From: Anaeromyces robustus | Taxonomy: Eukaryota > Neocallimastigomycota > Neocallimastigomycetes > Neocallimastigales > Neocallimastigaceae | DNA length: 50,000 bases | Assembly (NCBI GenBank): GCA_002104895.1 | Contig: MCFG01000033.1 | Location: 160,001 to 210,000 of the forward strand | Direction of reading: 5' to 3' | Part shown: positions 1-18,206 of the stretch, in pieces | How the letters are laid out: each line of letters opens with the position of its first letter | Position numbering within the stretch: position 1 is the first letter of the stretch | Notes under the pieces: model-generated | Told to the model about the DNA's origin: nothing | Seen by the model: only the letters and a program-made list of their open reading frames with translations | Database searches by the model: none | Program-made: the position numbers and the translations under genes

Positions 1-3000
1 TTATTATTGATTCTATATATATTGGTATTATCAAATTGTGATATTGGTGAAATATCATCTTTATCATAATTTGATTTATCATTTAATAACATATAAAGTT
101 GAATACCTTCTTTATTAATTAAGTGTGCAGTTTCATCTACTTCCATTTGATATGGTTTACCCAATATTAGAGATGTATTACTACGACAGTAAGTGTAATA
201 ATAATCAGAGTTCGTTTTTATTTTAGTTAAAATAGCAGGACTAAATGATGGTTCATAATAAGTTTCTGAATTATAGGTTTTAAAGTAATGTATTTCGTCA
301 TTACCATCCTTTGATTTTGTTATTGATCTTTCTATAACATATGGGAATCCTATGAATTTATCTGCATCTTCTTTTGTTATTTCTTTATTATCATAATCCA
401 TTACATTAATTGGGTTTTTGATGTTATCAGTTTGTAATTTATTTCTAAATTCTTTATAATTTGGAAGATCAGAATCACTATTAGTAAGTAATATCATTAT
501 TTTTTTACTATCACTTCTAAATTCTAATTCATATTTATAAAATATTTCATTTTTATCAGTTTTGTTAATAAATTTATTGGATCTTTTAAGGAACATTCTA
601 ATAGTTTCTAATCCTGATCTCTGACCAGTACCTTCTTCACAATTTAATTTATCAAAAGCTTTTTCTATAGAAGATGGGTTATCAAATGTATTGTAAATAC
701 GTGGTTTACCTCCAAAACCAACTAATGCAATTCTAGCATTTATATTATTTAAATTTAATTGAGTTATGAAATATTTTATTTTTCTTTTTATTATATCAAT
801 TTGCTTACACATCTGATGAAATTCATCAATAATAAATACAATATCAGAATTAACTGCTTTATTTTTATTACATGATTCATTATTGGTGGGATTTTCAGAC
901 ATAGTAGATGCCATGTATTCTTTATTGTTTTCTTTGTCATTACCTTTTTCGGAAGTTAATGTTGGTACTTCATCTACGTATTCTGTAATTGTTGCCATAG
1001 CAGTAACGATATCTGTTTCTATTACTACTTCTATGACAGTAGAATCTATATTATCTTCATTATTTTCTTCTTCAAAAGTTGGGGTTGGTTCTTCACATTC
1101 TTCTTCACAGTCCATAATTGTTGTTACCTCTGTAACAGTTTCTGTTGCTGTAAAAATTTCTTTTGTAATAATATTAATTATATTATAATCTATATTGTTT
1201 TTTTCTTCAATATTATCTTCTTCATAAGTTAAGGTTGGTTCTTCATATTCTCCTTCACAGTCCATAATTGTTGTTACGTCTGTAACAGTTTCTGTTGCTG
1301 TAAAAATTTCTTTTGTAATAATATTAATTATATCATCATCTATATTGTTTTTTTCTTCATTATTACCTTCTTCATAAATTGAAGTTGATTCTTCATTTTC
1401 ATTTGGACATTCAGTAATTGTTGTTATATCACTAAAAGTTTCTGTTGCTGTATAAATAACATTTGTAATAATTATTTCATCATTATTTTCATTATCAGAG
1501 TTATCACTGCTTCCTTCTTCATTATTTTCTTCTTCACTGCTTCCTTCTTCACCACTTCTTTCTTTATCACTTTCTTCTTCATTTTCTATTTCTTCATTAT
1601 TTCCATTGCTATTATTTTCATCATTTTCACTATTTTCAATAATATTTTCATTTATTTCTTCATCATTGTATTTATTGTCTTTATATCCATTATTATTATT
1701 TATATATTCATTATTATTTATATCGATGCTAGTATTAGCATTAATTATTCTTACATCGTTATGGTTATAATTAAAATCACTAATATCGACTATAATTATA
1801 TCATTTTCAATTTCATCATCATTACTATTTATATCACTAATATAATTTATAATTTCACTATCATATTCATTATTTTCAATTTCATTGTTTTCAATATCAT
1901 TAATTTTATCTTTATAATTTTCAATATCATTATTTTCAATATCATCATTTTGTTCATAATTTTCAATATCATTATTTTGTTCTTCATAATTTTCAATATC
2001 ATCATTTTGTTCTTCATAATTTTCAATATCATTATTTTGTTCTTCATAATTTTCAATATCATTATTTTCAATATCATCATTTTGTTCATAATTTTCAATA
2101 TCATTGTTTTGTTCTTCATAATTTTCAATATCATTATTTTCAATATCATCATTTTGTTCATAATTTTCAATATCATTGTTTTGTTCTTCATAATTTTCAA
2201 TATCATTATTTTCAATATCATCATTTTGTTCATAATTTTCAATATCATTATTTTGTTCTTCATAATTTTCTATATCTACATTATTATAATAAGTATCACT
2301 AATATCATTTATAATAGTATTATTATTATCATTTTCATTGTTTTGTCCTTCATTTTTTTCAACAATTTTTTTAATATTTTCATGATTATATATGATATCA
2401 ATAATATCATTTATGATATTATAATTGTCATTTTCGATATCACTGTTTTCAATATTATTATTTTCATTATTTTCAATATTATAATTAATATCACTAATAT
2501 CATTTATAACTATTTCATTATTTTCATTATTATAATTAATATCACTAATGTCATTTATAACAACGTCATTATTTTCATTATTTTCATTATTATAATTAAT
2601 ATCACTAATGTCATTTATAACAACGTCATTATTTTCATTATTTTCATTATTATAATTAATATAACTAATGTCATTTATAACAACGTCATTATTTTCATTA
2701 TTTTCATTATTATAATTAATATCGCTAATGTCATTTATAACAACGTCATTATTTTCATTGTTTTCATTATTATAATTAATATCACTAATTTCATTTATAA
2801 TGTCATTATTTTCATTATTTTCATTATTATAATTAATATCACTAATATCATTTATAATGTCATTATTTTCATTATTTTCATTATTATAATTAATATCACT
2901 AATGTCATTTATAATGTCATTATTTTCATTATTTTCATTATTATAATTAATATCACTAATGTCATTTATAACAACGTCATTATTTTCATTATTTTCATTA

Positions 3001-6000
3001 TTATAATTAATATCACTAATGTCATTTATAACAACGTCATTATTTTCATTATTTTCATTATTATAATTAATATCACTAATGTCATTTATAACGTCATTAT
3101 TTTCATTATTTTCATTATTATAATTAATATCGCTAATTTCATTTATAACAACGTCATTATTTTCATTATTATAATTAATATCGCTAATTTCATTTATTAC
3201 AACGTCATTATTTTCATTATTTTCATTATTATAATTAATATCACTAATGTCATTTATAACAACGTCATTATTTTCATTATTTTCATTATTATAATTAATA
3301 TCACTAATGTCATTTATAATGTCATTATTTTCATTATTTTCATTATTATAATTAATATCACTAATGTCATTTATAATGTCATTATTTTCATTATTTTCAT
3401 TATTATAATTAATATCACTAATGTCATTTATAATGTCATTATTTTCATTATTTTCATTATAATTAATATCACTAATGTTATTTATAATGTCATTATTTTC
3501 ATTATTTTCATTATTATTAATATCGCTAATTTCATTTATAACAACGTCATTATTTTCATTATTTTCATTATTATAATTAATATCACTAATATCATTTATA
3601 ATGTCATTATTTTCATTATTTTCATTATTATAATTTATATCGCTAATTTCATTTATAACAACGTCATTATTTTCATTATTTTCATTATTATAATTAATAT
3701 CACTAATGTCATTTATAACGTCATTATTTTCATTATTTTCATTATTATAATTAATATCGCTAATGTCATTTATAACGTCATTATTTTCATTATTATAATT
3801 AATATCACTAATGTCATTTATAACAACGTCATTATTTTCATTATTTTCATTATTATAATTAATATCACTAATGTCATTTATAACAACGTCATTATTTTCA
3901 TTATTTTCATTATTATAATTAATATCACTAATGTCATTTATAACGTCATTATTTTCATTATTTTCATTATTATAATTAATATCGCTAATTTCATTTATAA
4001 CAACGTCATTATTTTCATTATTATAATTAATATCGCTAATTTCATTTATTACAACGTCATTATTTTCATTATTTTCATTATTATAATTAATATCACTAAT
4101 GTCATTTATAACAACGTCATTATTTTCATTATTTTCATTATTATAATTAATATCACTAATGTCATTTATAATGTCATTATTTTCATTATTTTCATTATTA
4201 TAATTAATATCACTAATGTCATTTATAATGTCATTATTTTCATTATTTTCATTATTATAATTAATATCACTAATGTCATTTATAATGTCATTATTTTCAT
4301 TATTTTCATTATAATTAATATCACTAATGTTATTTATAATGTCATTATTTTCATTATTTTCATTATTATTAATATCGCTAATTTCATTTATAACAACGTC
4401 ATTATTTTCATTATTTTCATTATTATAATTAATATCACTAATATCATTTATAATGTCATTATTTTCATTATTTTCATTATTATAATTAATATCGCTAATT
4501 TCATTTATAACGTCATTATTTTCATTATTTTCATTATTATAATTAATATCGCTAATTTCATTTATAACAACGTCATTATTTTCATTATTATAATTAATAT
4601 CACTAATGTCATTTATAACGTCATTATTTTCATTATTTTCATTATTATAATTAATATCACTAATGTCATTTATAACGTCATTATTTTCATTATTTTCATT
4701 ATTATAATTTATATCGCTAATTTCATTTATAACAATGTCATTATTTTCATTATTATAATTAATATCACTAATGTCATTTATAACGTCATTATTTTCATTA
4801 TTTTCATTATTATAATTTATATCGCTAATTTCATTTATAACAACGTCATTATTTTCATTATTTTCATTATTATAATTAATATCACTAATGTCATTTATAA
4901 CGTCATTATTTTCATTATTTTCATTATTATAATTTATATCGCTAATTTCATTTATAACAACGTCATTATTTTCATTATTTTCATTATTATAATTAATATC
5001 ACTAATGTCATTTATAACGTCATTATTTTCATTATTTTCATTATTATAATTAATATCGCTAATGTCATTTATAACGTCATTATTTTCATTATTATAATTA
5101 ATATCACTAATGTCATTTATAACAACGTCATTATTTTCATTATTTTCATTATTATAATTTATATCGCTAATTTCATTTATAACAACGTCATTATTTTCAT
5201 TATTTTCATTATTATAATTAATATCACTAATGTCATTTATAACGTCATTATTTTCATTATTTTCATTATTATAATTAATATCACTAATGTCATTTATAAC
5301 GTCATTATTTTCATTATTTTCATTATTATAATTAATATCGCTAATGTCATTTATAACGTCATTATTTTCATTATTTTCATTATTATAATTAATATCACTA
5401 ATGTCATTTATAATGTCATTATTTTCATTATTTTCATTATTATAATTAATATCACTAATGTCATTTATAACGTCATTATTTTCATTATTTTCATTATTAT
5501 AATTTATATCGCTAATTTCATTTATAACAATGTCATTATTTTCATTATTATAATTAATATCACTAATGTCATTTATAACGTCATTATTTTCATTATTTTC
5601 ATTATTATAATTAATATCGCTAATGTCATTTATAACGTCATTATTTTCATTATTTTCATTATTATAATTAATATCACTAATGTCATTTATAACGTCATTA
5701 TTTTCATTATTTTCATTATTATAATTTATATCGCTAATTTCATTTATAACAACGTCATTATTTTCATTATTTTCATTATTATAATTTATATCGCTAATTT
5801 CATTTATAACAACGTCATTATTTTCATTATTTTCATTATTATAATTAATATCACTAATGTCATTTATAACAACGTCATTATTTTCATTATTTTCATTATT
5901 ATAATTAATATCACTAATGTCATTTATAACGTCATTATTTTCATTATTTTCATTATTATAATTAATATCACTAATATCATTTATAACAATACTATTATTT

Positions 6001-6887
6001 TCATTTTCATTGTTTTGTTCTTCATTTTTTTCAACAATTTTTTTAATATCTTCATGATCATAAATGATATTAATAATATTATTTATAATATTATAATTAT
6101 CATTTTCGATATCACTGCTTTCGATATAACTGCTGTCAATATTACTGTTTTCATTTTTAATATTTTGTTTTTCATTATTTTCAATTTCATTTTCTATATT
6201 TACATTATTATAATTAGTATCACTAATCTCAGTTATAACAGTATTATTATTTTCATTTTCATTGTTTTGTTCGTTATTATTTTTAACACTATTTTCCATA
6301 TCTTCGTTATTATAATTAATATTACTGATATTATTTATCACATTATCGTTTGAAATTTCATTATCATTGTTTTCGATTTCTTTCTTTTGTCTTTCATTAT
6401 TTCCAACGCTATTCCTTACATCTTTATGATTATAGATGATGTCAATGATATCATTTATAATATTATAATTGTCATTTTTAATATTATTATACTCAATTTT
6501 ATTATATTCATTATTTCCAACAATATTATTTATATGTTTATGATAATAATTAATATCATTTTCGAAACTTTCAATACCATTATCATAAGTTTTATCTATA
6601 TTATGTTCATCATTGTTTTCATCAATACTATTATCTTCTTCTTTACTTGATTCATTATATTTATCTACTTCACTATTTTCATTTTTACTATATATAATTT
6701 CAGATTTATTATCTTTATTTGAAGAGTATTCTTTAATTTGATACAAATGGTCTAAATTGATGTTTTTAATATTATCATATATAATTTCTGTTCCATATGA
6801 ACATTTTTCAGTTGAAGGATCACATTTTTTAGCTAATCCAAAAATAATTATTAGTAAAATTATTATAATATTTATAACTTTTAACAT
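1..6887 (-). CDS. Secreted Asn/Asp-repeat protein with von Willebrand A-like domain (3' end outside window)
   Basis: One frame stays open on the minus strand from an ATG at 6887 to the window edge, giving more than 2,295 residues. It starts with a classic signal peptide (MLKVINIIIILLIIIFGLA), so the product is probably secreted or wall-attached. Residues about 300-1470 are some 60 tandem copies of a 19-20-residue Asn/Asp/Glu-rich unit; about 1540-1660 is a second array built on ENYEEQND-like units; about 1795-1925 holds three copies of a Thr-rich unit with one Cys. A von Willebrand A-like domain follows at about 2014-2150: strand DIVFIIDEFHQ, strand ARIALVGFGG, then EGTGQRSG and ILLTNSDSD. 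The metal-site signature DxSxS reads DEFHQ and the TDG-type loop reads TNS, so metal binding is probably lost. No intron is needed. The function is not known; an adhesive or cell-surface role is inference from architecture. Confidence 0.8.
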   Translation of the reverse strand, partial: MLKVINIIIILLIIIFGLAKKCDPSTEKCSYGTEIIYDNIKNINLDHLYQIKEYSSNKDNKSEIIYSKNENSEVDKYNESSKEEDNSIDENNDEHNIDKTYDNGIESFENDINYYHKHINNIVGNNEYNKIEYNNIKNDNYNIINDIIDIIYNHKDVRNSVGNNERQKKEIENNDNEISNDNVINNISNINYNNEDMENSVKNNNEQNNENENNNTVITEISDTNYNNVNIENEIENNEKQNIKNENSNIDSSYIESSDIENDNYNIINNIINIIYDHEDIKKIVEKNEEQNNENENNSIVINDISDINYNNENNENNDVINDISDINYNNENNENNDVVINDISDINYNNENNENNDVVINEISDINYNNENNENNDVVINEISDINYNNENNENNDVINDISDINYNNENNENNDVINDISDINYNNENNENNDVINDISDINYNNENNDIVINEISDINYNNENNENNDVINDISDINYNNENNENNDIINDISDINYNNENNENNDVINDISDINYNNENNENNDVINDISDINYNNENNENNDVINDISDINYNNENNENNDVVINEISDINYNNENNENNDVVINDISDINYNNENNDVINDISDINYNNENNENNDVINDISDINYNNENNENNDVVINEISDINYNNENNENNDVINDISDINYNNENNENNDVVINEISDINYNNENNENNDVINDISDINYNNENNDIVINEISDINYNNENNENNDVINDISDINYNNENNENNDVINDISDINYNNENNDVVINEISDINYNNENNENNDVINEISDINYNNENNENNDIINDISDINYNNENNENNDVVINEISDINNNENNENNDIINNISDINYNENNENNDIINDISDINYNNENNENNDIINDISDINYNNENNENNDIINDISDINYNNENNENNDVVINDISDINYNNENNENNDVVINEISDINYNNENNDVVINEISDINYNNENNENNDVINDISDINYNNENNENNDVVINDISDINYNNENNENNDVVINDISDINYNNENNDVINDISDINYNNENNENNDVINDISDINYNNENNENNDVVINEISDINYNNENNENNDIINDISDINYNNENNENNDVVINEISDINNNENNENNDIINNISDINYNENNENNDIINDISDINYNNENNENNDIINDISDINYNNENNENNDIINDISDINYNNENNENNDVVINDISDINYNNENNENNDVVINEISDINYNNENNDVVINEISDINYNNENNENNDVINDISDINYNNENNENNDVVINDISDINYNNENNENNDVVINDISDINYNNENNENNDIINDISDINYNNENNENNDIINDISDINYNNENNENNDIINEISDINYNNENNENNDVVINDISDINYNNENNENNDVVINDISYINYNNENNENNDVVINDISDINYNNENNENNDVVINDISDINYNNENNEIVINDISDINYNIENNENNNIENSDIENDNYNIINDIIDIIYNHENIKKIVEKNEGQNNENDNNNTIINDISDTYYNNVDIENYEEQNNDIENYEQNDDIENNDIENYEEQNNDIENYEQNDDIENNDIENYEEQNNDIENYEQNDDIENNDIENYEEQNNDIENYEEQNDDIENYEEQNNDIENYEQNDDIENNDIENYKDKINDIENNEIENNEYDSEIINYISDINSNDDEIENDIIIVDISDFNYNHNDVRIINANTSIDINNNEYINNNNGYKDNKYNDEEINENIIENSENDENNSNGNNEEIENEEESDKERSGEEGSSEEENNEEGSSDNSDNENNDEIIITNVIYTATETFSDITTITECPNENEESTSIYEEGNNEEKNNIDDDIINIITKEIFTATETVTDVTTIMDCEGEYEEPTLTYEEDNIEEKNNIDYNIINIITKEIFTATETVTEVTTIMDCEEECEEPTPTFEEENNEDNIDSTVIEVVIETDIVTAMATITEYVDEVPTLTSEKGNDKENNKEYMASTMSENPTNNESCNKNKAVNSDIVFIIDEFHQMCKQIDIIKRKIKYFITQLNLNNINARIALVGFGGKPRIYNTFDNPSSIEKAFDKLNCEEGTGQRSGLETIRMFLKRSNKFINKTDKNEIFYKYELEFRSDSKKIMILLTNSDSDLPNYKEFRNKLQTDNIKNPINVMDYDNKEITKEDADKFIGFPYVIERSITKSKDGNDEIHYFKTYNSETYYEPSFSPAILTKIKTNSDYYYTYCRSNTSLILGKPYQMEVDETAHLINKEGIQLYMLLNDKSNYDKDDISPISQFDNTNIYRINN
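1111..1500 (-). repeat. Three imperfect 150-bp coding repeats (50-residue Thr-rich unit)
   Basis: Copies begin near 1111, 1261 and 1408 (the last divergent and shorter). Each encodes a unit containing TATETVT, VTTI and a DC or EC pair followed by acidic residues. They lie just N-terminal to the von Willebrand A-like domain of the same protein. Thr-rich units with one Cys resemble stalk regions of fungal surface proteins; this comparison is inference. Confidence 0.8.
1909..2275 (-). repeat. Short tandem coding array (ENYEEQND-type)
   Basis: On the plus strand, motifs such as TTTTCAATATCATTATTTTG and TTCTTCATAATTTTCAATA recur in alternating order. They encode ENYEEQN, ENYEQNDD and IENND blocks in the minus-strand protein. 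Higher-order copies recur about every 81-87 bp. The array is in frame throughout. Confidence 0.85.
2480..5990 (-). repeat. Large 57/60-bp coding minisatellite, about 60 copies
   Basis: Tandem units of 60 bp (with NDVVIND) and 57 bp (with NDVIND) encode a repeat reading NENNENNDVVINDISDIN. Some units lose one 9-bp block. All length changes are multiples of three, so the frame is kept. Variants (ISDIN/ISEIN/IGD-type codons, AACAACG versus AACG versus AATG) are arranged in longer blocks, showing that multi-unit segments have been copied. Confidence 0.93.
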
Positions 6888-9182
6888 TATTGATTAAATT
6901 ATATATTATTAATTTATTATATTTATTATGTTTTTTTAGGTATCATATATATTTATAGATAGTTACTTATATATTTAAAAATTATAATAAACAATTATTT
7001 ACTTTTAAAAAAGAGAATACATATTAATAAAAATTTTTTCTTTTTTTTTTTTTTTTTTTTTTTTTTTCTCTTTTTTTCAAATAAATATCTTTTTCATAAA
7101 ATGGAAAATCGAACATTTTTTAATTTAAATTGTCTTATGAGTTATTATTATTGTATATTGCATAATTTATGGTATTATTATTAAAGAAGAGAGAAAATTT
7201 ATGTAAAAACTTAAATTCTATTCTTTTTTATAATAAATTTAATTATTTTTATAATAAATTTAATCATTAACAAATACAATTTTTATAATTTTAAAAATTA
7301 TAAATTTAAAAATTTGTATCCAATATTCACATATATTAATCATATTTATATTCTGTTATAAATTAAATAGAATGAAAAAAAAAAAAAAAATAAAGAAAAT
7401 ATTTTGTATATTCTTTAAATTAATGAGAAGATATTATGTATTTAAATTAATAAGTTTTTTTTTTTTATAATAGTACTTGTTTAAAATAAGTATATATATT
7501 TTGTATAAAAAGAACATGTAAATAAGAAAATAATATTTTTTTGAATTTAAGAGTAATTTTTTTATTTAATTTAATGTTTTAATTGAAAATATAATATGAT
7601 ATTTAATTTAATTTTGTGATTCATTTTCAATTAAGAATATTAAATATAAATTTATCCATAATTTAAGAATATGTATCACGAAATAATTTTATTTTTTATT
7701 ATATTTTACATTTTAAAAAAAATTTTTTATGATAGTTATTTTTTTTTTTTTATAAGAAAATTATGACATTACTTTAATCTGTTTAATATATTAATTACTG
7801 CCAAACGATATCAGGCAAATAGAAAGTGGTTCATATTTTTTTCTTTTTTATACGAGAGGGTGATATGACTACTATAATATAAGTTTGTAGAATATATTAA
7901 TTATATGGATAATCGTTAATTTATAATCATTAATATAGAAATATTTATCAAAATTTTGAAAGCAGTTCTTTTAATCGTTTTTTTTTTTCTGTAATTTTTA
8001 AGAAATAATACATAAATTTAATTTAATATTATTTAATTATAACTGAAAATTTATTAAGTTTCCATATTCAATTAAGTTTTTTTTTTTTTATTTTTTTTTT
8101 TAATTGAATTATTATTTTAACTAAGTAAAATGATTAAAAAAGATAATATAGGTGTTAAGTTAATATTATTTATTGTATTTGAATTTGACAAAAGACTAGT
8201 TTTTTATTGATAAAAACAAATATGAATATAATCGAAATATGCCTTGGTTTTATTTTTATTAGTCTATTAAATCTTGATGTCATTTTCAAAAAGTTTGTTT
8301 TTATACATTTTTTTTTCGATTAATAAATACTTTTGTAATTTATATAAATGTTTTTTTATTGAAAACACTAAATTTAATAATATATCATACACTATTATTA
8401 AAATATAATGAGAATATTTAATACATAACTTTTTTCTATGCATTATATTAATAATATAAAATATTGATAATTATGTATAATAATAGTTTTCATTTATATT
8501 TATATTATATTTTTTTTCTTTCTTTATTAATAATTATTTTTAAATTAAATATAGGTTAACAAATTGAAATTGTTCGTTCTTATATTTATCTTATTATTAG
8601 TCTAATTCAATTATTATTACAGTGAATATAAAACGTTTTGTGGTTATTACATTTTCATAATAACCTATATTTACATATATTATAAATATATTTAATATAT
8701 ATTGATATATTAATAAATATCATAAAATATATAATTTTTGTAGATTTGAGATATTCCATAATTTTTATTTATTGTTATGATTTTTATTAAATATAATTAT
8801 TTATATAAAATATAATATTAATACTATTATAATGGTTTTTTTTGTTTAAAATTAAAAAATTAAAAAAAAAATTAAAAAAGAAATAAAAAAAATTAAAAAA
8901 CAATAATAAGAAAGTAATGAAAATTTAATAATATCATTATCATATAAAAAAATAGTAATAATAAAAACAATTGTAAATATATATATATGTTTAATGAAAT
9001 TTCATTGATAGAATTATATAATTAATAATTAAAATCTTTTATAAATTTAGTTATATATGAATAAATAAAGTTTTAATTTTAATTTTAATATTATTTTTAC
9101 AAAAAACCATTAACAGTATAAATTATTCAAACAAAATTTATATAATAATTAAAAAGAGGGAAACAATATATAAAATATAATA
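6888..9182. other. Divergent intergenic spacer, 2.3 kb
   Basis: This spacer lies between the divergently transcribed repeat-protein gene and COG3, so both promoters should be here. I see only AT-rich sequence with A and T homopolymers, for example a T-run near 7042-7067. A slightly less AT-rich patch at about 7798-7880 shows no tRNA or known snRNA features. No ORF or exon is supportable. Confidence 0.6.
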
Positions 9183-16520
<7,338 letters not shown>

Positions 16521-16612
16521 TTACTGAACTTCTGTTTTATTTATTTCACTATCTAAAGCTTTAGATAATATATTTACACACTTTTTAGTTAAATTACAAT
16601 CTTCCAATCTAT

Positions 16613-16649
<37 letters not shown>

Positions 16650-16891
16650 TATAAACATTTTAAATATTTTTAAATGATAAACAAAAAGAAAAAAAAAATT
16701 AATATAAAAATAATAATTAATAAATAAAATTATTGTATAATAAAATAATAATTATATATATATATAAATATATAAAATTACTTTAATATTTCTAAAGTGC
16801 TATTTTTGGATAAACCTTCAGCAATAAATCTAATACCTTCCTTTGAGAATGAATTACTTCCCAAACTATATTATTATTATTATATAAAATA

Positions 16892-16943
<52 letters not shown>

Positions 16944-18175
16944 AATTATTATTATTATAAATTATTATTATTATAAATTATTATTATTATAAATTATTAT
17001 TATTATTATTATTAATATTAATATATATTTATATATATAATAAAAAAAAACTTACTTTATATCAACTAATGTATAATTTTTCTTTAAAGTTTTACTGAAA
17101 CTATCACAAAATTTACTTGATGAAAGAGCACAACGATGTAAAATAAGAGCTTTTAAAGTATGATTATCTGCAAGGGATTCAATGATAGCAATACCACCAC
17201 GATCACTTAATGAATTTTGAGAAAGATTTAAAATTTGTAAAGAAGTATTAACTTTAAGTGCTTCAGCAATAGCATGACAACCATATTCTGCTGTACAACA
17301 ATTATTAATTTCTAATTTTTCTAAAACATAATTAGTTTGTAAAGCTTTAGCAATTAATGCTACACCTGTATCCCCAAAGGAAGCATTACGAAGTTGAAGA
17401 ACTTTTAATGAATTATTGACTTGTAACATATTAGCAAATGCAGAAGCTGATTTTGGTCCTACTAATTTACTTAATACCCAAGCGGAATCATAACGTGCAG
17501 AATCATAATTTAAAATATTTGTAATTGGATCTGCTTGAGTTCTTGCCCATTTAGAACAGAAAGTTATATCAAGACGTTTAATAAATGGATTATTTCTAAC
17601 AGCCATAGCAATACATTTAGCAGCTAAATCTGAAAAACGACAATCCTTTAAAATAATATTTTTAACAAATGTATGCCTTATAATATCAATCAAAATACGA
17701 ATTGAAGTACGTTTAAAACTTAAATCACTCCAACTATAAGTATTAATTTCAATAGTATCTTCAGTAAAGCATTCATTAACTTGGTTATCCCCAATACGAT
17801 AACGAAGTTCATTCATTAATTCTTCTAATCTCTTTTTATGGAATAATATTTGTTGATTTGTTTCAAACTTGGTTTCACCTTCTTCATTCATCAATATATT
17901 AGCTATATGATCTAAAGAATCAGAAGTCATTCCTTTAATATCAAAATCATTAATGTTAGATCCTTTATTAAATATTTCTTCATCTATGGCAAATCTTACT
18001 GTATTTGTATTTGTGGATCCGGATGTATGAGATTTATCTAAAATGGATTCACTTAATGAATTATTTTCATCCTTACTATCATGTCTATTACTAATAGAAG
18101 TAGTTTTTAGAATTCCTACAATATTATTATTATTATTTTTATTACTATTACTATTACTATTATTACTATTATTAC

Positions 18176-18206
<31 letters not shown>

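Noticed and set aside
883-1188. 101-codon plus-strand Ser/Val-rich frame
   Set aside because: Antisense shadow of the Thr/Glu-rich segment of the minus-strand secreted protein.
1761-6353. 1,530-codon plus-strand open frame rich in Ile, Asn and Phe
   Set aside because: It is the exact complement of the minus-strand repeat protein, which has a signal peptide and a recognisable domain. The antisense frame has neither.
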